From the NCBI GenBank assembly GCA_032358165.1, contig JAALGY010000054.1:2480001-2544000 (forward strand): a DNA stretch of 64,000 bases, read 5' to 3'. The notes below the pieces were generated by a model that did no database searches, was not told the DNA's origin, and saw nothing but the letters and a program-made list of their open reading frames with translations. Positions 38,139 through 49,665 of this stretch are shown here, piece after piece; the first letter of the stretch is position 1, and every line of letters begins with the position of its first letter. This DNA comes from Diplosphaera chodatii. Lineage: Eukaryota; Chlorophyta; Trebouxiophyceae; Prasiolales; Stichococcaceae. A program made the position numbers and the translations under genes.

Positions 38139-41100
38139 TCACTGAAAGGACTGCAGCTTCACGTGCAGATGGCGCCCATGCGCGGCTTGAAATGCTGCCT
38201 GCAGCTCCTGCGTGACAGTGCTGCCCACCCTGGGGCAGTCCACAAGCTGCAGGCTGGCGAGGCCGCCAACCTGCGGCAGGTGCTCCAGCAGCTGGTGCCC
38301 CTCCACAAAGCCGCACTGTGCCAGCGAGACTTCCCGCAGGCGCCGGCAGGCGCTGAACGCCGCCAGCCCGGCGCCGGAAAACCCCAGCAGCTGGCGGTCG
38401 ACCTGCAAGTGCTGCCCGACTACCTCCAGCCGCCTGAGGTCTGGCGCCGCCGCGGCCGCCGCCGCCAGCTCGCGGTCGGACAGCCGCCACGTGCACTCCA
38501 GAGACAGCTCCTGCAGGCCGGCGTCTCGCCTTGCAGCTGTGTCGCCGCCGCCGCCGGCCCCCGTGGTCGCTGCACCGCTGCAGCCCAGCAGCTGCAGCTG
38601 CAGCGGCGCAGGGGGGCCAATCGTGAGCCTGCGCCTCAGGCGTGGCGTCTGCTGCATGGGGTCTGCGGCGTCCACGTGCGACGCTGTGTCGAACGACAGG
38701 TGCAGGCTGGTGAGGCACGTCAGGCGGCCGATGGCGGCCTCGGCGCCACACCCTGCAGCGGGCAGCGGCACATTGCGCGATTCACCTCATGTGCAGGCTG
38801 CCCATGGATGTCCCCGACCGGCTTCGACCTAGCTTTTGAGAGCACCTCCCACTGCAAATGTTGCCCGGTGTTCTTTGGTACTGTACACTGCTCACACCCT
38901 GCACAGCTGCCTGTAGGTACTGCGCAGTAGCTGCCACATGGGAGCAGCAGTGCAGCCCAGATGAGGAGGACGCCAACGCAGCAGTCGACAGGGAAGGTCA
39001 AATTCACAAACTGTTGCAGCTCACCAGGCACCACGGCGCCGTTGCACAGCCGCAGTTCCCGCAGCGGTACGTTCCCTGCCGCCAGCGCCGTCAGCCAGCC
39101 GCCTGTCACATCCGCGCTCCAGCCTGCATGAGCAGCGGCTTTGACCCTTGTCTCATGCAACCGCATCACGCTGTAGGTGACAGCTTCGACTGAAACATGT
39201 TACTTGGGTTCTCGCGGGCCACAACAGTGGCAGCAGACTGTGCAAAGCACTGCATAACACCTCAGCCCTGTACGTGCTCATGCATGGCTGGGGTCGAGCT
39301 TCACTACGCCAGATGCAGGGCACGCAACAGCGGCAGGTTGCAGGACGCAGAGCTAGCGCGAAGCCCCATCAGGAGCGCCATGCCGAGATGCATCAGACGC
39401 AAAACTGCTTGCGGCTGGGGGGCGTGCACAGCTGGGTGTGGCGTGGGCAACACGACACCAAAACATGCTTGGGGCCCCCCACCTGCGACCGTCAGCGATG
39501 TCAGGCTGCGCAGCGCCGACAGCTGCGCCAGCTGCGCGTCGTCGAACTTCGCGGGCTCCCGCACAGACAGCGCCCGCAGCCGCGTCAGCTGCGCGATCGC
39601 GCCGCAGGCGCCGAACCCCCCGTCGCGGCATCCGTAGGCCAGGCGCGTGAGCCCTGTGAGCGCCGCCAGGCTGTCCGCATCCCGCCCCGACAGCTGCAAA
39701 GGGGGCACAGTAATGCTTTTCAATCCGTGGGCAGCTAAAGCGCAGCACGGTCTGCTCCCCATCGAGCCCAACGGCTGCGAAGGGGCGGGCAGCCCTGCGC
39801 CGGCAGGGTCAAGCATGACGTGACGTCGGGCGTTGAGCCAGGGGACGTCACAGGCGAGCCGCTGTTGCGCAAGCGGGCGTCCTGCAGCCTCAGTGCAGTG
39901 CAGCCTGGGAGTGGTGACTGCAAATGAAGTATGCTGGAGTCAGCAACCCGAGGCATGCTCAACAACAGACAGTCTGCTGTATGTCGTGCCCTGCGCATGA
40001 TAGCCTGTGGAGCCGGAAGCTGTTTATCGTGCACCTGGCCGGACAGATCGGTGGCATCCAGCGCAGTGAGAGTCCTGGCCGCGGGCCCCAGCGCCGCCAG
40101 CAGCTCGCCGCCGCCCTGGGCACCCCGCAGCGAGACATCCTCCACCGCAACTGCTGCTTGTATCAGCGGCGCCAGACGCTCATAGCAGCTGCACAGCGCA
40201 CGAGCCGTCGTCCGTACAGCCCAAGCCTTGATAGTGCCAGCACACGTTCATGCTTCCTATGTGTGCGCCAGCAAGGGCGGCACACTCATTCCAGAGCATG
40301 TGGGTTTTATCTTCAGGTCCCCTGGCCACCCCACGCAGCCACCTGCCGTCGACATGCTGGGCAGCCGCCTGCTCTGTCCAGCTGATCCGCTTGCTAGCCT
40401 CTGGGTCGCCGGCACGTGACTCACCGCACCAGGTGCAGCACGCGCAGGCGGCCGACGGCTGGCGCCAGGTCGGCGACGAGGTCAGCCCGCACGACGCACG
40501 ACGTCAGCCGCAGCTCCCGCAGGGCGCTCCCGGGCGTACAGGCTTCGTGCTGCGGCCGCCTGCAGGGCCGCGACAGGGACCAAGGCTGAGTGTCCTGTCT
40601 CGAGTGCAGCGGCACAGGGCCGGGCTGGCATTGCAGACCAGGCCTGCGGAGCCTGCCCCCGGCTGCACCGGCCAGCAGGGCTGCACGACGCAACGGCCTG
40701 CGCCCGTGCACAGCCTGCACACGCCACCCGGTGCTCGCACCCGGGAGGCGCGTCCGGCGGGCGGGACGCCAGCTGAAGCGCTGCCGGGGCCCGGATGCCC
40801 TGGAGCGCCGCCAGGTGCTGCATCCCCTGTCGCGGCAGGACGGCGTCCCGTGCTGCGGGGCCGCCGCAGGCGGCGCCCTCCTTGTGCGTGGCATCAGTTG
40901 GGAGCTGCACCCGCAGCCGCTGGTCGTCAGTCGGCTTGCCATGCTGGCTGCCGCCTGACTACGACAGGTGGGTATGCTCGCGAAGCATGACATTGGGTCA
41001 TCACCGGCGCGCTGCTGTCGAGCGTCATCCGCACATCCTGGAAGCTGCCCATCCTCGCCGCCGTGGACAGCCACGTCAGCCGCGTCAGGGGCAGCAGCGG

Positions 41101-42679
41101 CGCCAGCTGGCCCACCAAGGCGTCCTGCACATGGCCGCACAGGGTTTAGGGTTTAGGGACCACCCGTCCGTGACGCACATTGCAGCGCTGTGGTGCCGCC
41201 GTGCCTGCTGTTGCTTCACATCGTCACCCTGTCACATATGCGCATGCTGCAGAGCTGCAGTCTGCTAGAGGAGACATCCACAACCTGCACCAAAAGCGTG
41301 CTGGGAGCTCACTTGTCTATTTACAGATGAACCAGATGGAATTCAAAGTTGTTTGTCGGCCCAAACAACCCTCTTGTGAAGGCACTTGCCGGAGTCTGTG
41401 CGTGCGACAGGTGCAGCGCCAGCGACTGCAGGGCGGGCAGCTGTGGCGCCAGAGCTGCGACGCCCTCAACTCGGCCCAGGTCCAGATGCGTCAGCCGCGT
41501 CAGGGTCGAAAAGCGCCTCACATCTGCAGGTGCAAGCGACCAAGTGGCTTCAGTCGACCTGCTGTTCCTGGCTGCAGTGCGGGCGCATGCTGACTGTGCT
41601 CGTCATGATGTCCTGCATCATCTGTGCACGTGATGACCACAGTGCAGGACGCTTGATCAGCTTGCTGCCTACAGGCGACCATGGCGGCCTTTTGCCTGGG
41701 TTGTACGCATGCCAAGTCGCTTAGACAACTCCCCTCAGGACCAAGTTCCTGGTTGAGATTGCACTGCTGCGTGGCGGGCGGTCGCGCAAGAGCAGACCAG
41801 TCACCCGCAAGGGGCAGAGCGTATGCGTAGTCGAGCGCGAGCGACCGCAGCGCCGTCAGCCGCGGCAGCACGGCGACCAGGGTGCCACGGTGGCGGTCGG
41901 TCGCGGCCCGCAGCGTCAGGTGCGCCAGGCCGCTGAGCCGCGTCCAGTCGTCCAGCCGCATGTCCTCGTACATCCTGCACCGGCACCCGAGGGCACTCAC
42001 GCGCGTGCGGCTGCTGGCTGCTGCATGATGCGACCACACCACTGCCATGGCACTGGGCCAGACCCACTCCTCACGAGGCTGCCTTGGTCGCCACATCAGC
42101 AGCACGGGTCAGGAGCGTACGTGTTGTGCGTCGAAGTTGTGCAAGTACGGCAACGACTCAACAGTGCAACGTCTGTCAGCAGTGGATCTGCGGTGCGTCT
42201 GCTCACGGCATGTCGAGGGTGCACAGTTTTGGCAGAGCAGCAAGCGCATCCAGCGTTGCGGTAGCAACGTCGGGGTACAGCTGCTGCAGCTTGACGGTGT
42301 GCAGGCCTGCGAGGATGGCGCAGAGTTGACAGCTGGTCATGTTGCTGCAGGCTGCAATTTAAGCGCAGACCTGCAAAACATGCACCAGCCATCATAGCGG
42401 GACCGCAACACGCACAGCTCGAGGAAACGTCTCACCCGTGCAGCGACGCGTGACCTCGCGCAACTCAGTGGCGCCCACGTTCTTATGGAAGCTGGCGTGC
42501 GTCACGCTGCAGTCTACAGCAAGGCGCAGTGAGCGGCACACGCTGCGCAGGGCTGCTACGCCGCTGAGCCTCTGATCGTGCTGCAGGTCGTGCTGCTGAA
42601 CGTGACGCACAATGCAGCCCAGCACGCCTGCTGGCAGGTCAACCAGGTTTATGTTTTGCGCCACAGCTGGATCTGCCAT
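38139..42679 (-). CDS. F-box/LRR protein, array copy 3
   Basis: Exons at the 5' end: 42679-42436 (244 nt, one codon longer than the others; LVDLPAGVLGCIVRHVQQ), 42306-42207, 41974-41805, then one starting at 41523 (LTRLTHLDLGRVEGVAAL) whose donor is unclear, and one starting at 41124. Later exons carry LAALQGIRAPAALQLAS, ALRELRLTSCVVRADLVADL, EDVSLRGAQGGGELLAAL, SLAALTGLTRLAYG and VPLRELRLCNGAVVPG. The C-terminal exon is 38752-38139 (TWRLSDRELAAAAAA, GLAAFSACRRLREVSL). All are open. Two TTTAGGG units lie in the intron just before the exon at 41124. The region 40500-40900 has an unusual Ala/Pro-rich exon instead of a plain LRR. Confidence 0.8.
41142..41158. repeat. Telomere-type TTTAGGG repeat, copy 3 intron
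   Basis: GGGTTTAGGGTTTAGGG, about 18 bases before the acceptor of the exon starting at 41124. On the sense strand it reads as a C/A-rich tract. Confidence 0.9.
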
Positions 42680-42816
42680 GTCGGCAATGCCAGCGACACA
42701 GTGTTTTGAGCTGTGCACTAGCCGCACGCGTGTGCTGACCTAGCCAAAGTGTCGAGCAACGATAGTTTGAGCAGCCGGGATAGCTTCAGGGGCAATCATT
42801 CTACCAGCGTCAGCAT

Positions 42817-42870
42817 GCTGACCTGGCTTGCAAGGCTTGCAACAATTGTTTGTTGTGGTACAACTTGCAC
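42817..42870 (-). promoter_or_regulatory. Array upstream module, copy 3
   Basis: Minus strand AAGTTGTACCACAAC, a short spacer, then AAGCCAGGTCAGCATGC; about 138 bases before the ATG at 42679. Confidence 0.65.
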
Positions 42871-43196
42871 TGGTGCAGGTACACACCTATCCTCAAAATG
42901 CGAAACAGCAGCTGCAGGACATTCTGTATTCGGTGATCACCACTGAATGATGTCTAGATCCGACAACATCACGCTATAAGCAGCACACTCTATCTGGCAG
43001 CATGCGCTGGCTGCCAAGCAACTGCTGAGGCACCGTCATTATCAGCAACTTGGCTGCTGACGATGCCAGTGGCCACGAATCACCTGCATTCTGCACGGTC
43101 CTCGGCAACTCGACACGGCAACCCTTGAATCATAGTTGACGGTGCATCCCAGTATGACTGTCGCCCACGACAACTTCATGCTGGCTGCCGCCAAAC

Positions 43197-43966
43197 TCAG
43201 CGACTGATGCTGCAAGTGCCAAGGCTGCGCTGCAGCACCAAGCATCGATCATCATTCAGTTTGCGCACCACACGTGTTTGGGTGTCACGAGCTGACCGTG
43301 AGGTCTGCGTGATGCTGCACATACCAGTACAGGCACTCGTAACCGAATTTGACTTCCAGGTGGCGTCCGCGCCTGGCCTGGCCTGCCGCCTGCAGATCCT
43401 GGGCGGTGCTGCTGCCCACCCTGACAAACCAGGGGCGCCAGGGTGGCTGATTCCTCCACCGGCAGCTGGCGCGTCAGAAGCTGCTGTCCTTGTGAATCGT
43501 TGCACTCCATCATCAAGATGTCGGGCAGGCGTTGGCAGGCGCTGAATGCTGCTAGCCCAGCACCAGGCGGACCCGGCTGCCCAGGCTCAAGGTCGCCGTG
43601 TACTTCCAGCCGCCCCAGGTCCAGCAGCACCTGGAGACAGATCCAGCACGAATCCTTGCTTTGATGTCAAAGCCCGTGGCAAGTCCTTGCCTCTGAGTCA
43701 GCAGACATGACAGAGAGCGTAAACATGACTATGCTTCGAGCGTCATCCACGGGACCAAGCCCGTACCGCTTGCCACGGCAGCTGGCTCGTCGTCAGGCAA
43801 TAGCCCAGTGCACTCCAACGTCGGCTCCTGCAGGCCGATGCTGCGAGCCGCAGTCGAGCCGCCGCCACCCGTGTTGCTGCTCCGCTGCAGCCCGGCAGCT
43901 GCGGCTGCAGCGGCGCGGCGCGGCCACAGAGCAAGCGGCGCCCAAGGCATCTGCAGCGCGGTGCAG
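43197..43966 (-). pseudogene. Decayed F-box/LRR C-terminal exon (chimeric unit)
   Basis: Remnant of the array's last exon in minus orientation. The pieces PLQPQLPGCSGAATR, LQEPTLECTGLLPDDEPAA, LLDLGRLEVHG, GAGLAAFSACQRLPDILMME and TAQDLQAAGQARRGRHLEVKF align in order with intact copies but lie in different frames, with breaks near 43640-43750 and 43430. The 5' part of that exon (the AEAAIGRLT segment) is missing. The bacterial-type membrane ORF ends exactly at its edge. It now probably serves as 3' UTR of that ORF, or is simply decaying. Confidence 0.8.
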
Positions 43967-44446
43967 TCAGCCTCCGTTGTGAGCGGTGAGATGCGCCGCC
44001 GTGGCGGCCACGAGTAGAGCGTACGACACGCAGGCGCAGGCGGCGGCGTGCAGCGGCAGGCGCAGCAGGCTGCGCTGGGTCCAGCGCAGCGCGGCCGCTG
44101 AATCCACGGCGCCGGCGGGAGCCCGCTCGAAGGCGATGGCCTTGGGGATGAGGTCCGCAAAGGACCAGGCGCGCAGCGCCACCTGACAGCCGAGGGATGC
44201 CAGCAGCCACGTCCTGACTTCCCGGCTGGACCAAGCCGCGGCGAGCGCCGCCAACAGGGTGAGCTCGAAGGTCATGTGCGCGGGGATCCAAAAGCGCGCT
44301 CGGTTCAGGCCGCCTCGGGAGGGCTGGATGATGTCGGGTCGCTTGGGCCATGCAGGGTCGACTACCGTGAACTCGTAGATGCCGCCGCCCAGGGCAAGCC
44401 AAGACAACAGAGCTGCAAGGCCAGTCAGCACAACGTGTAAGGGCAT
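43967..44446 (-). CDS. Bacterial-type small integral membrane protein inside the LRR array
   Basis: Single uninterrupted ORF of 159 residues, ATG at 44446, stop TGA at 43969-43967. It has about four hydrophobic helices: TM1 near residues 5-26 (LTGLAALLSWLALGGGIYEF), TM2 near 60-75 (FELTLLAALAAAWS), TM3 near 82-100 and TM4 near 132-154. Short conserved-looking loops (VVDPAWPKRPDIIQPSRGG, RFWIPAHMTFE, RAWSFADLIPKAIAFERA) have the form of a small proteobacterial membrane protein family of about 155 residues; I recall the pattern but no name. No introns, in contrast to all neighbours but the histones. Upstream it carries the array's shared promoter module; downstream lies an LRR exon remnant. Function unknown. 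Confidence 0.75.
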   Translation of the reverse strand: MPLHVVLTGLAALLSWLALGGGIYEFTVVDPAWPKRPDIIQPSRGGLNRARFWIPAHMTFELTLLAALAAAWSSREVRTWLLASLGCQVALRAWSFADLIPKAIAFERAPAGAVDSAAALRWTQRSLLRLPLHAAACACVSYALLVAATAAHLTAHNGG

Positions 44447-44565
44447 TGCATGCAGCCTCCGCACGCACGCATTACACGGCTCACAAGGCGGCGGCGCAAG
44501 GCGTGCCGCAAGTAGACGGGAATGAGGAAACGGCAACAGAAGCCTATCTATGATACCAGCGTCAT

Positions 44566-44600
44566 GCTGACTTGGCTTGTATGTTGTGGTACAACTTATA
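44566..44600 (-). promoter_or_regulatory. LRR-array upstream module in front of the membrane-protein ORF
   Basis: On the minus strand AAGTTGTACCACAAC is followed by AAGCCAAGTCAGCATGACG and CTGGTA, nearly identical in order to the sequence before copy 3. It lies about 120 bases upstream of the ATG at 44446. Confidence 0.75.
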
Positions 44601-45027
44601 CAGGTGCAGGACCATGCACGTTTGCATACTGCAAATTCCAACTGATTGTGCGGTCATCAATCCTAATGATGCCTGCCAAACTGCATGAGCGGTGAACGAC
44701 GCACACTCTGGCAGCGCTTGCCGCCTGCAAGCCAATCCGCTTTTCAGGATCACCACCAACTAACATCAGCAGCAAGGATACCACCAGTGGAAATGGCCAA
44801 GTCATGACTCTTGGCACCTTGCACGGTCACTAGCAGTTCGACACAGGAGCTGCGCACCACGGTGACATCACAGTGTAACCGTGGTCCAAGGTGTCCTGCT
44901 GGCCGCCCTTATGGCCACCTCTATTGCTGCAGGTAGCAATTCCGCGCTGCAGCTGCAGCACCCCAGCGCATGCGCTTGCAACACAGCTGCATGCCGACAG
45001 CGCACAGCTGCGTGCCGCTAACGCACA

Positions 45028-48000
45028 TCAGAGGTAGCTCTGGGGGTCGAGGTCGAACTCCAGCTGCAGCCGGCGGCCATGCCTGGCCTGGAACGCCGCC
45101 TGCAGCTCCTCCTCGGCGTCGTCGCCCACCCTGGGGGTGTCCCGCAGCTGCAGGCTCGCCAGGCCCTCGATGTTTGGCAGGTGCTCCAGCAGCTGCGGCC
45201 CCTCCAGCTCGCTGCAACAGGTCAGCGAGACGTCCCGCAGGCGCCGGCAGGCGGTGTAGGCCGCCAGCCCGGCGCCGGAGAAGCCCGGCACCCCGCGACC
45301 GTCCTGCGGGCCGCGGCCGCATATGTCCAGCCGCCTCAGGGCCGGGAGCGCCGCAGCCGCGGCCGCCACCTCGCCGTCCGACAGCCGCCCCGTGGGCTGC
45401 AGTGTCAGCTCCTGCAGGCCGGTGTTGCGAGCAGCGGCCGAGCTGGCACCAGCCGCGCGTGCTGCGCCGCCGCAGCCCAGCAGCTGCGGCTGCAGCGGCG
45501 CGCGCTGGTTGCCGTCGAGCCAGCGCTGCATGTGCTGCTCGGTGCGGAAGCCCTGCACAGGCGGCGCCGCGCCGACTGACAGCTCCAGGCTGGTCAGCTG
45601 CGTCAGGCGGCCGATGGCGGCCTCCGTGCCACACCCTGCAGCGGACACCTCGACAGAAGCCGTGCAGTCGTGCGCAAGCTGCTCAGTCATGGCTCAGCGC
45701 AGTCCTCATGCAGCTGCTTTCGGTGGCAAACCTGCAATGCACTGGCCACATCCTGCACAGCTGCATGCAAGCATTGCGCCGTGAATTGGCTCAAGGGTGC
45801 AGCAGCGCAGGCCAGCTGCAAAACCACCACTGCAGCTGGCAAGGGCAACGGGCGGGTTTCCCTAGGCTTCAAATGAAGCAGCACAGGCTCACCGGGCATC
45901 AGGGCTCCACCGCACCAACACAGGTCCCGCAGCGGCACGCGGGCAGCCGCAAACGCATCCACCCAGCTGCCAGCCGCATCTGCGCTCCAGGTTGCATGAT
46001 CACTCAGACTGCACCCTTCTCATGCCACGCAGGCATGCCAGCTGGTATCCGATGGAGTCCAAGGGATCGCCATGTTAAGCGGGTGCACCCAAGCAGAGTG
46101 GCGTTGCAACGCCGTTTCGTCACCCACCTTCCCGGACATCATGGTCATGCTGGTCGCGTTCCTGTCCTGGGTCTGCTTCTTCCCCGTAGACCACTGCACA
46201 CCAGCACACAGATCCTGCTCCGAGTCACGTTGCCACGCCATACCATGTCATGCGAGTACCGGTCACGCTCGCTTTCGCAAAAAGCTTTCTGACATGGTGT
46301 CCATGTCAGAAAGCGTTGACACGTGCGGTTCCCTCATGGACAGCATGAAACCGAACATGCACAGGGTCCCACCTGCGACCAGGCCCAGCCTGGTCAAGCC
46401 GCGCAGCGCCGTCAGCTTCCTCAGCTGCGCATCGTCAAAGCTGGACGCGCTCCTCAGATGCACCTCGCGCAGCCGCGTCAGCTGCGCGATCGCATCAAAG
46501 GCGTCTGCTGACACGCCGTCTGCTGCCTCGTCGTCCGCTGACCCGTAGAAGTTGCCGTACGCCAGGCTGGTCAGCCCCGACAGCGCCGCCAGGTGCTCCA
46601 TGTCCGCCCCCTGCAGCTGTGACATGGGACGGCAAGCCTCCATCCGCAAGATCATGCATCAATTGCTGCACAGAGCATCAGGGCGCAGCTCCAGGGCACA
46701 TCACAGGCACGCCGATTGTGGCGATTGTAGGCACGCTGCCGCTGCAGGCACAGCAGCTGCGGCAGGGGCTGCGGTGAGGCACGTGTGAGCCAGCTTTTGG
46801 CACTTCTGTTGAGATTCAGCAGCCCTGCTGCGTCCAATGAGGCTGCTGTCATCATGTCCAGTGATGTTGAGGGGTATTGTATCGTGGCGCACCTGACCCA
46901 TCAGGTCCATGATGTCCAGCCGTCGCAGCGTCCCGGCCGCGGGCCCCAGCGCCGCCAGCAGCTCGCCGCCGCCCTGGGCCCCCTGCAGCACGACATCCTC
47001 CGCCGCGGTTGCTGCCTGCAGCAGCGGCGCCAGAGCCCCGCTGCACCTGCAAGTACAGGGGATCATGTGTCGGCATGGCATCGGAACCCAAAGGGTGCAG
47101 CACGCCCTGACCCTGGTGGCAAGCAACTGGCAGGTGGCTACGGTGATGTGACAGATACGCTCTTCCACTCAAGGGCTGCCGCCAGCAGCCGCAGAGCTCC
47201 ACCTGTAGTCGACATGGGCGGGCGCCCTCCTGCCTGTTCAGCTGTTCAGCTCGCAAGACTTTGGTCACCAAACCCGACTCACCCTGCCAGGTGCAGCACG
47301 CGCAGGCGCCCGGCAGCCGCCGCCAAGTTGGTCACATCGTCGGCCGTCACCTCGTAGTGACCCAGCCGCAGCTCCCGCAGGGTGTCGCAGGGCGACACCG
47401 CCCGCAACAGGTCAACACGGGGTGGCCGGCTGCAGTGCCGCACCAGGGCTCAAACGTGAGAGCTCTGATGGGGCGGAGCTGTGCGTTGCTGGAGCAGTGC
47501 TGGGCTGGGCTGGGCTGCGCTGGGCTGGGCTGGGCTGCCACTGACAGCAAGCCTCCAGAAGCACACCCATCATGGGTGGCCGCAAGCATGCTGGGCGCCC
47601 TGTAGCAGCGCCGCTCCACAACACAGCAATTGACCAACACACTTCCACCCACTACCTTACCTGAAAGGCGCGTCCCGCGGCCAGGGCACCAGCTCCAGCG
47701 CCGCCTGGCCGCGGACGCCGTACAGCGCCGCCAGGTGGCACGCACCCTGCAGCGGCAGGACGGCGCACTGCCCCGGACGGTTCCCGTAGGCGTCGCTTGC
47801 ACGGTGCGTGCTGTGAGGTGACCCCTGCACAAGCAGCTGCAGGCCGTTTGCCATGGATGCAGGCGATGGTCGGTCGCTGTGGATTGCAGTCCATCCTGGC
47901 ACAGGCAGCTCAGCTCTTGTGCAGCGTGAAGTGATATTCCAGGAACGGCCTAGCAGATGGGTGTGCTTCATATGCCTCAGGCATATGCCTGAGATCTAAG

Positions 48001-49433
48001 GGTCGTCACCATGCCGTCACTGCAGAGCGTCAGCTGCTCGCTGTAGCGGCCGCCCATTGCCAGGGACAGCCGCCTCAGCCGTGTCAGGGGCAGCAGCGGC
48101 GACAGCTCGCTCAGATCGCTGAGTGCGGTGACCTGCAAAGAAAACACATCCAAAATCCCTCACGCACATGAGCCTGGCAACCTCATGCTGCCCTGTCCAC
48201 ACCGCAGTGCCGCACCATGTAACGGCTACACAGACTCCCGTCCACTGCATACAGGCTACCGTACCAGGGGACCATCGACTGTAGGCCTTGTGTGAGAGAG
48301 GTGCAGCGCGAACGACCGCAGGTTGGGCAGCTGCGGCGCCACGGCAGGCACGCCGTCCGCATAGCCCAGATCCAGGTGCGTCAGCCGCGACAGGCTCCCC
48401 AGCTGCAAGTCTGCAGCGTCACAACACTGCACATGCATGCGGCTGCGGCTCCGAGACAGGAACTCAGTCAGGGACGGGACCACGAGGTGCGGCTGGCACA
48501 GTTACTGTTGTCTGCATGCGCACCCGCAGCCGGCAGGAGGAGGCAGCCTGGGAGCTCGAGCGACTGCAACGCCGTCAGCCGCGGCAGCGCGGCCACCAGC
48601 GTGCCGGCACGGCTGTCCCCGCTGTCCCGCAGCGTCAGGTGCGTCAGGCCGCTGAGCTGCGTCCAGTCCTCTGGCCGCATGGCCTCGACCATCCTGTGCG
48701 AGCAGCCAAGAACAGAGTCAGTCACGGTGCAGCTGCCACGTCAGGCACTACTACAGCCACATGGTCAACACGTTATGGGAACCTTATTCAGTATAAATGC
48801 GCCTGTGAGAAGCGATGCTGCAGGCCCTGACGATGCAGCAACAAGCCGGTTTGGCACCGTCTTGCATCGCCATAACGCATGTTATATAAGGATTTGTGAT
48901 CAGCGCCACACATGGTGAATTAGCTCAGGACACTGCTCACGGCAGATTGAGGGAGCGCAGGTGCGGCACCGCTGCAAGCGTCTCCAACATTGGACGTGCG
49001 GCTTCGGGGTGCAGCTGCTGCAGCTTGACCGTGTGCAGACCTGCGACAGTGTGGCAGAAGAGCCTTATGGTTTGAGGACGTCCTTTCGTGTCAATTCACA
49101 CATTTGCAGCGCATGCACAACCGTGCACAACGTGCACAACCTGCATCAGGTGATTGCTACGCTAGATGGTCGCTGGGACCGGTTCGTGTCACCTGTGCAG
49201 CGGCTTATGGTGCTGCGCAGCTCAGCAACACCCACGTTGGCGTGGAAGGCAGCATGTGTCACAACAACATCCACAGCATGGCGTAGCGAGCGGCACACGC
49301 TGCGCAGAGCTGCGACATCGTCCAGACCCTGATCGCGCTGCCACGCCTCGTGCTCTAGATGGCGCACAACGCAGCTGAGCTCATCCTTTGGCAGGTCAAC
49401 GATCGTCAAGCTTGGTGCTGCTTGATCCCGCAT
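45028..49433 (-). CDS. F-box/LRR protein, array copy 4
   Basis: First exon 49433-49193 (IVDLPKDELSCVVRHLEH, VAALRSVCRSLRHAVD). LRR exons in standard order: TVKLQQLHPEAARPMLETLA; WTQLSGLTHLTLRDSG; LGSLSRLTHLDLGYADG; LLPLTRLRRLSLAMGG; CAVLPLQGACHLAALYGV; LRELRLGHYEVTADDV; EDVVLQGAQGGGELLAAL; EHLAALSGLTSLAYG; WVDAFAAARVPLRDLCW. C-terminal exon 45635-45028 (PTGRLSDGEVAAAAAALPAL, GLAAYTACRRLRDVSL). All are open. Introns hold a GGGCT minisatellite and a perfect 14-bp hairpin, listed separately. Function inferred as for copy 1. Confidence 0.8.
46284..46314. repeat. Perfect 14-bp inverted repeat in an intron of copy 4
   Basis: GCTTTCTGACATGG, loop TGT, CCATGTCAGAAAGC. Perfect stem of 14 pairs, just downstream of the exon that ends near 46373. 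Confidence 0.95.
47499..47540. repeat. GGGCT minisatellite in an intron of copy 4
   Basis: Tandem GCTGG pentamers in two blocks of three or more, separated by one variant (GCTGC) unit. Confidence 0.9.
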
Positions 49434-49566
49434 GATGGAACGACCACTGCCGCCAGCAGAGTGTGAACCGCTGCCTGAGCTGCGGCCTACAGACGATTGC
49501 CCTGGGTATAACATGTGTGCTGCCTTGCAGGACTGCACAAGCAGGGCGAAAAGTTCCTTGACAAGT

Positions 49567-49594
49567 GATCGCGTGATCGCGCGATCGCGTGATG
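49567..49594. repeat. GATCGCG palindromic repeat upstream of copy 4
   Basis: GATCGCGT, GATCGC, then GCGATCGCGTGATG. It contains the perfect 12-bp palindrome GATCGCGCGATC, 140 bases before the ATG. A related CGCGTGATGCGGCC lies before copy 5. Confidence 0.8.
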
Positions 49595-49606
49595 CAGCCA
49601 GATGCT

Positions 49607-49665
49607 CAACTTCCCTGCGAGGATAAGTGCTGACCTGGCTGCCATGTCGGGTACATCAGTTGTCC
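49607..49665 (-). promoter_or_regulatory. Array upstream module, copy 4
   Basis: Minus strand TTTGTACCGGACAA and AGCCAGGTCAGCAC (49629-49640). It is followed by CGCAGGGAAGTTG (49607-49619), a 13-mer also present before copy 5. Confidence 0.55.

Noticed and set aside
40421..41140. Long open frames on both strands in the Ala/Pro-rich part of copy 3
   Set aside because: GC-rich shadow frames. Only the minus-strand frame interrupted by GT-AG introns fits the LRR pattern of the other copies.
41142..41158. A true telomere or chromosome end
   Set aside because: Just over two units, inside an intron, with array genes continuing on both sides.
44970..46292. 440-codon plus-strand ORF
   Set aside because: Antisense of the copy 4 C-terminal exon; Arg/Pro/Ala composition typical of the complement of Ala/Leu-rich coding DNA.
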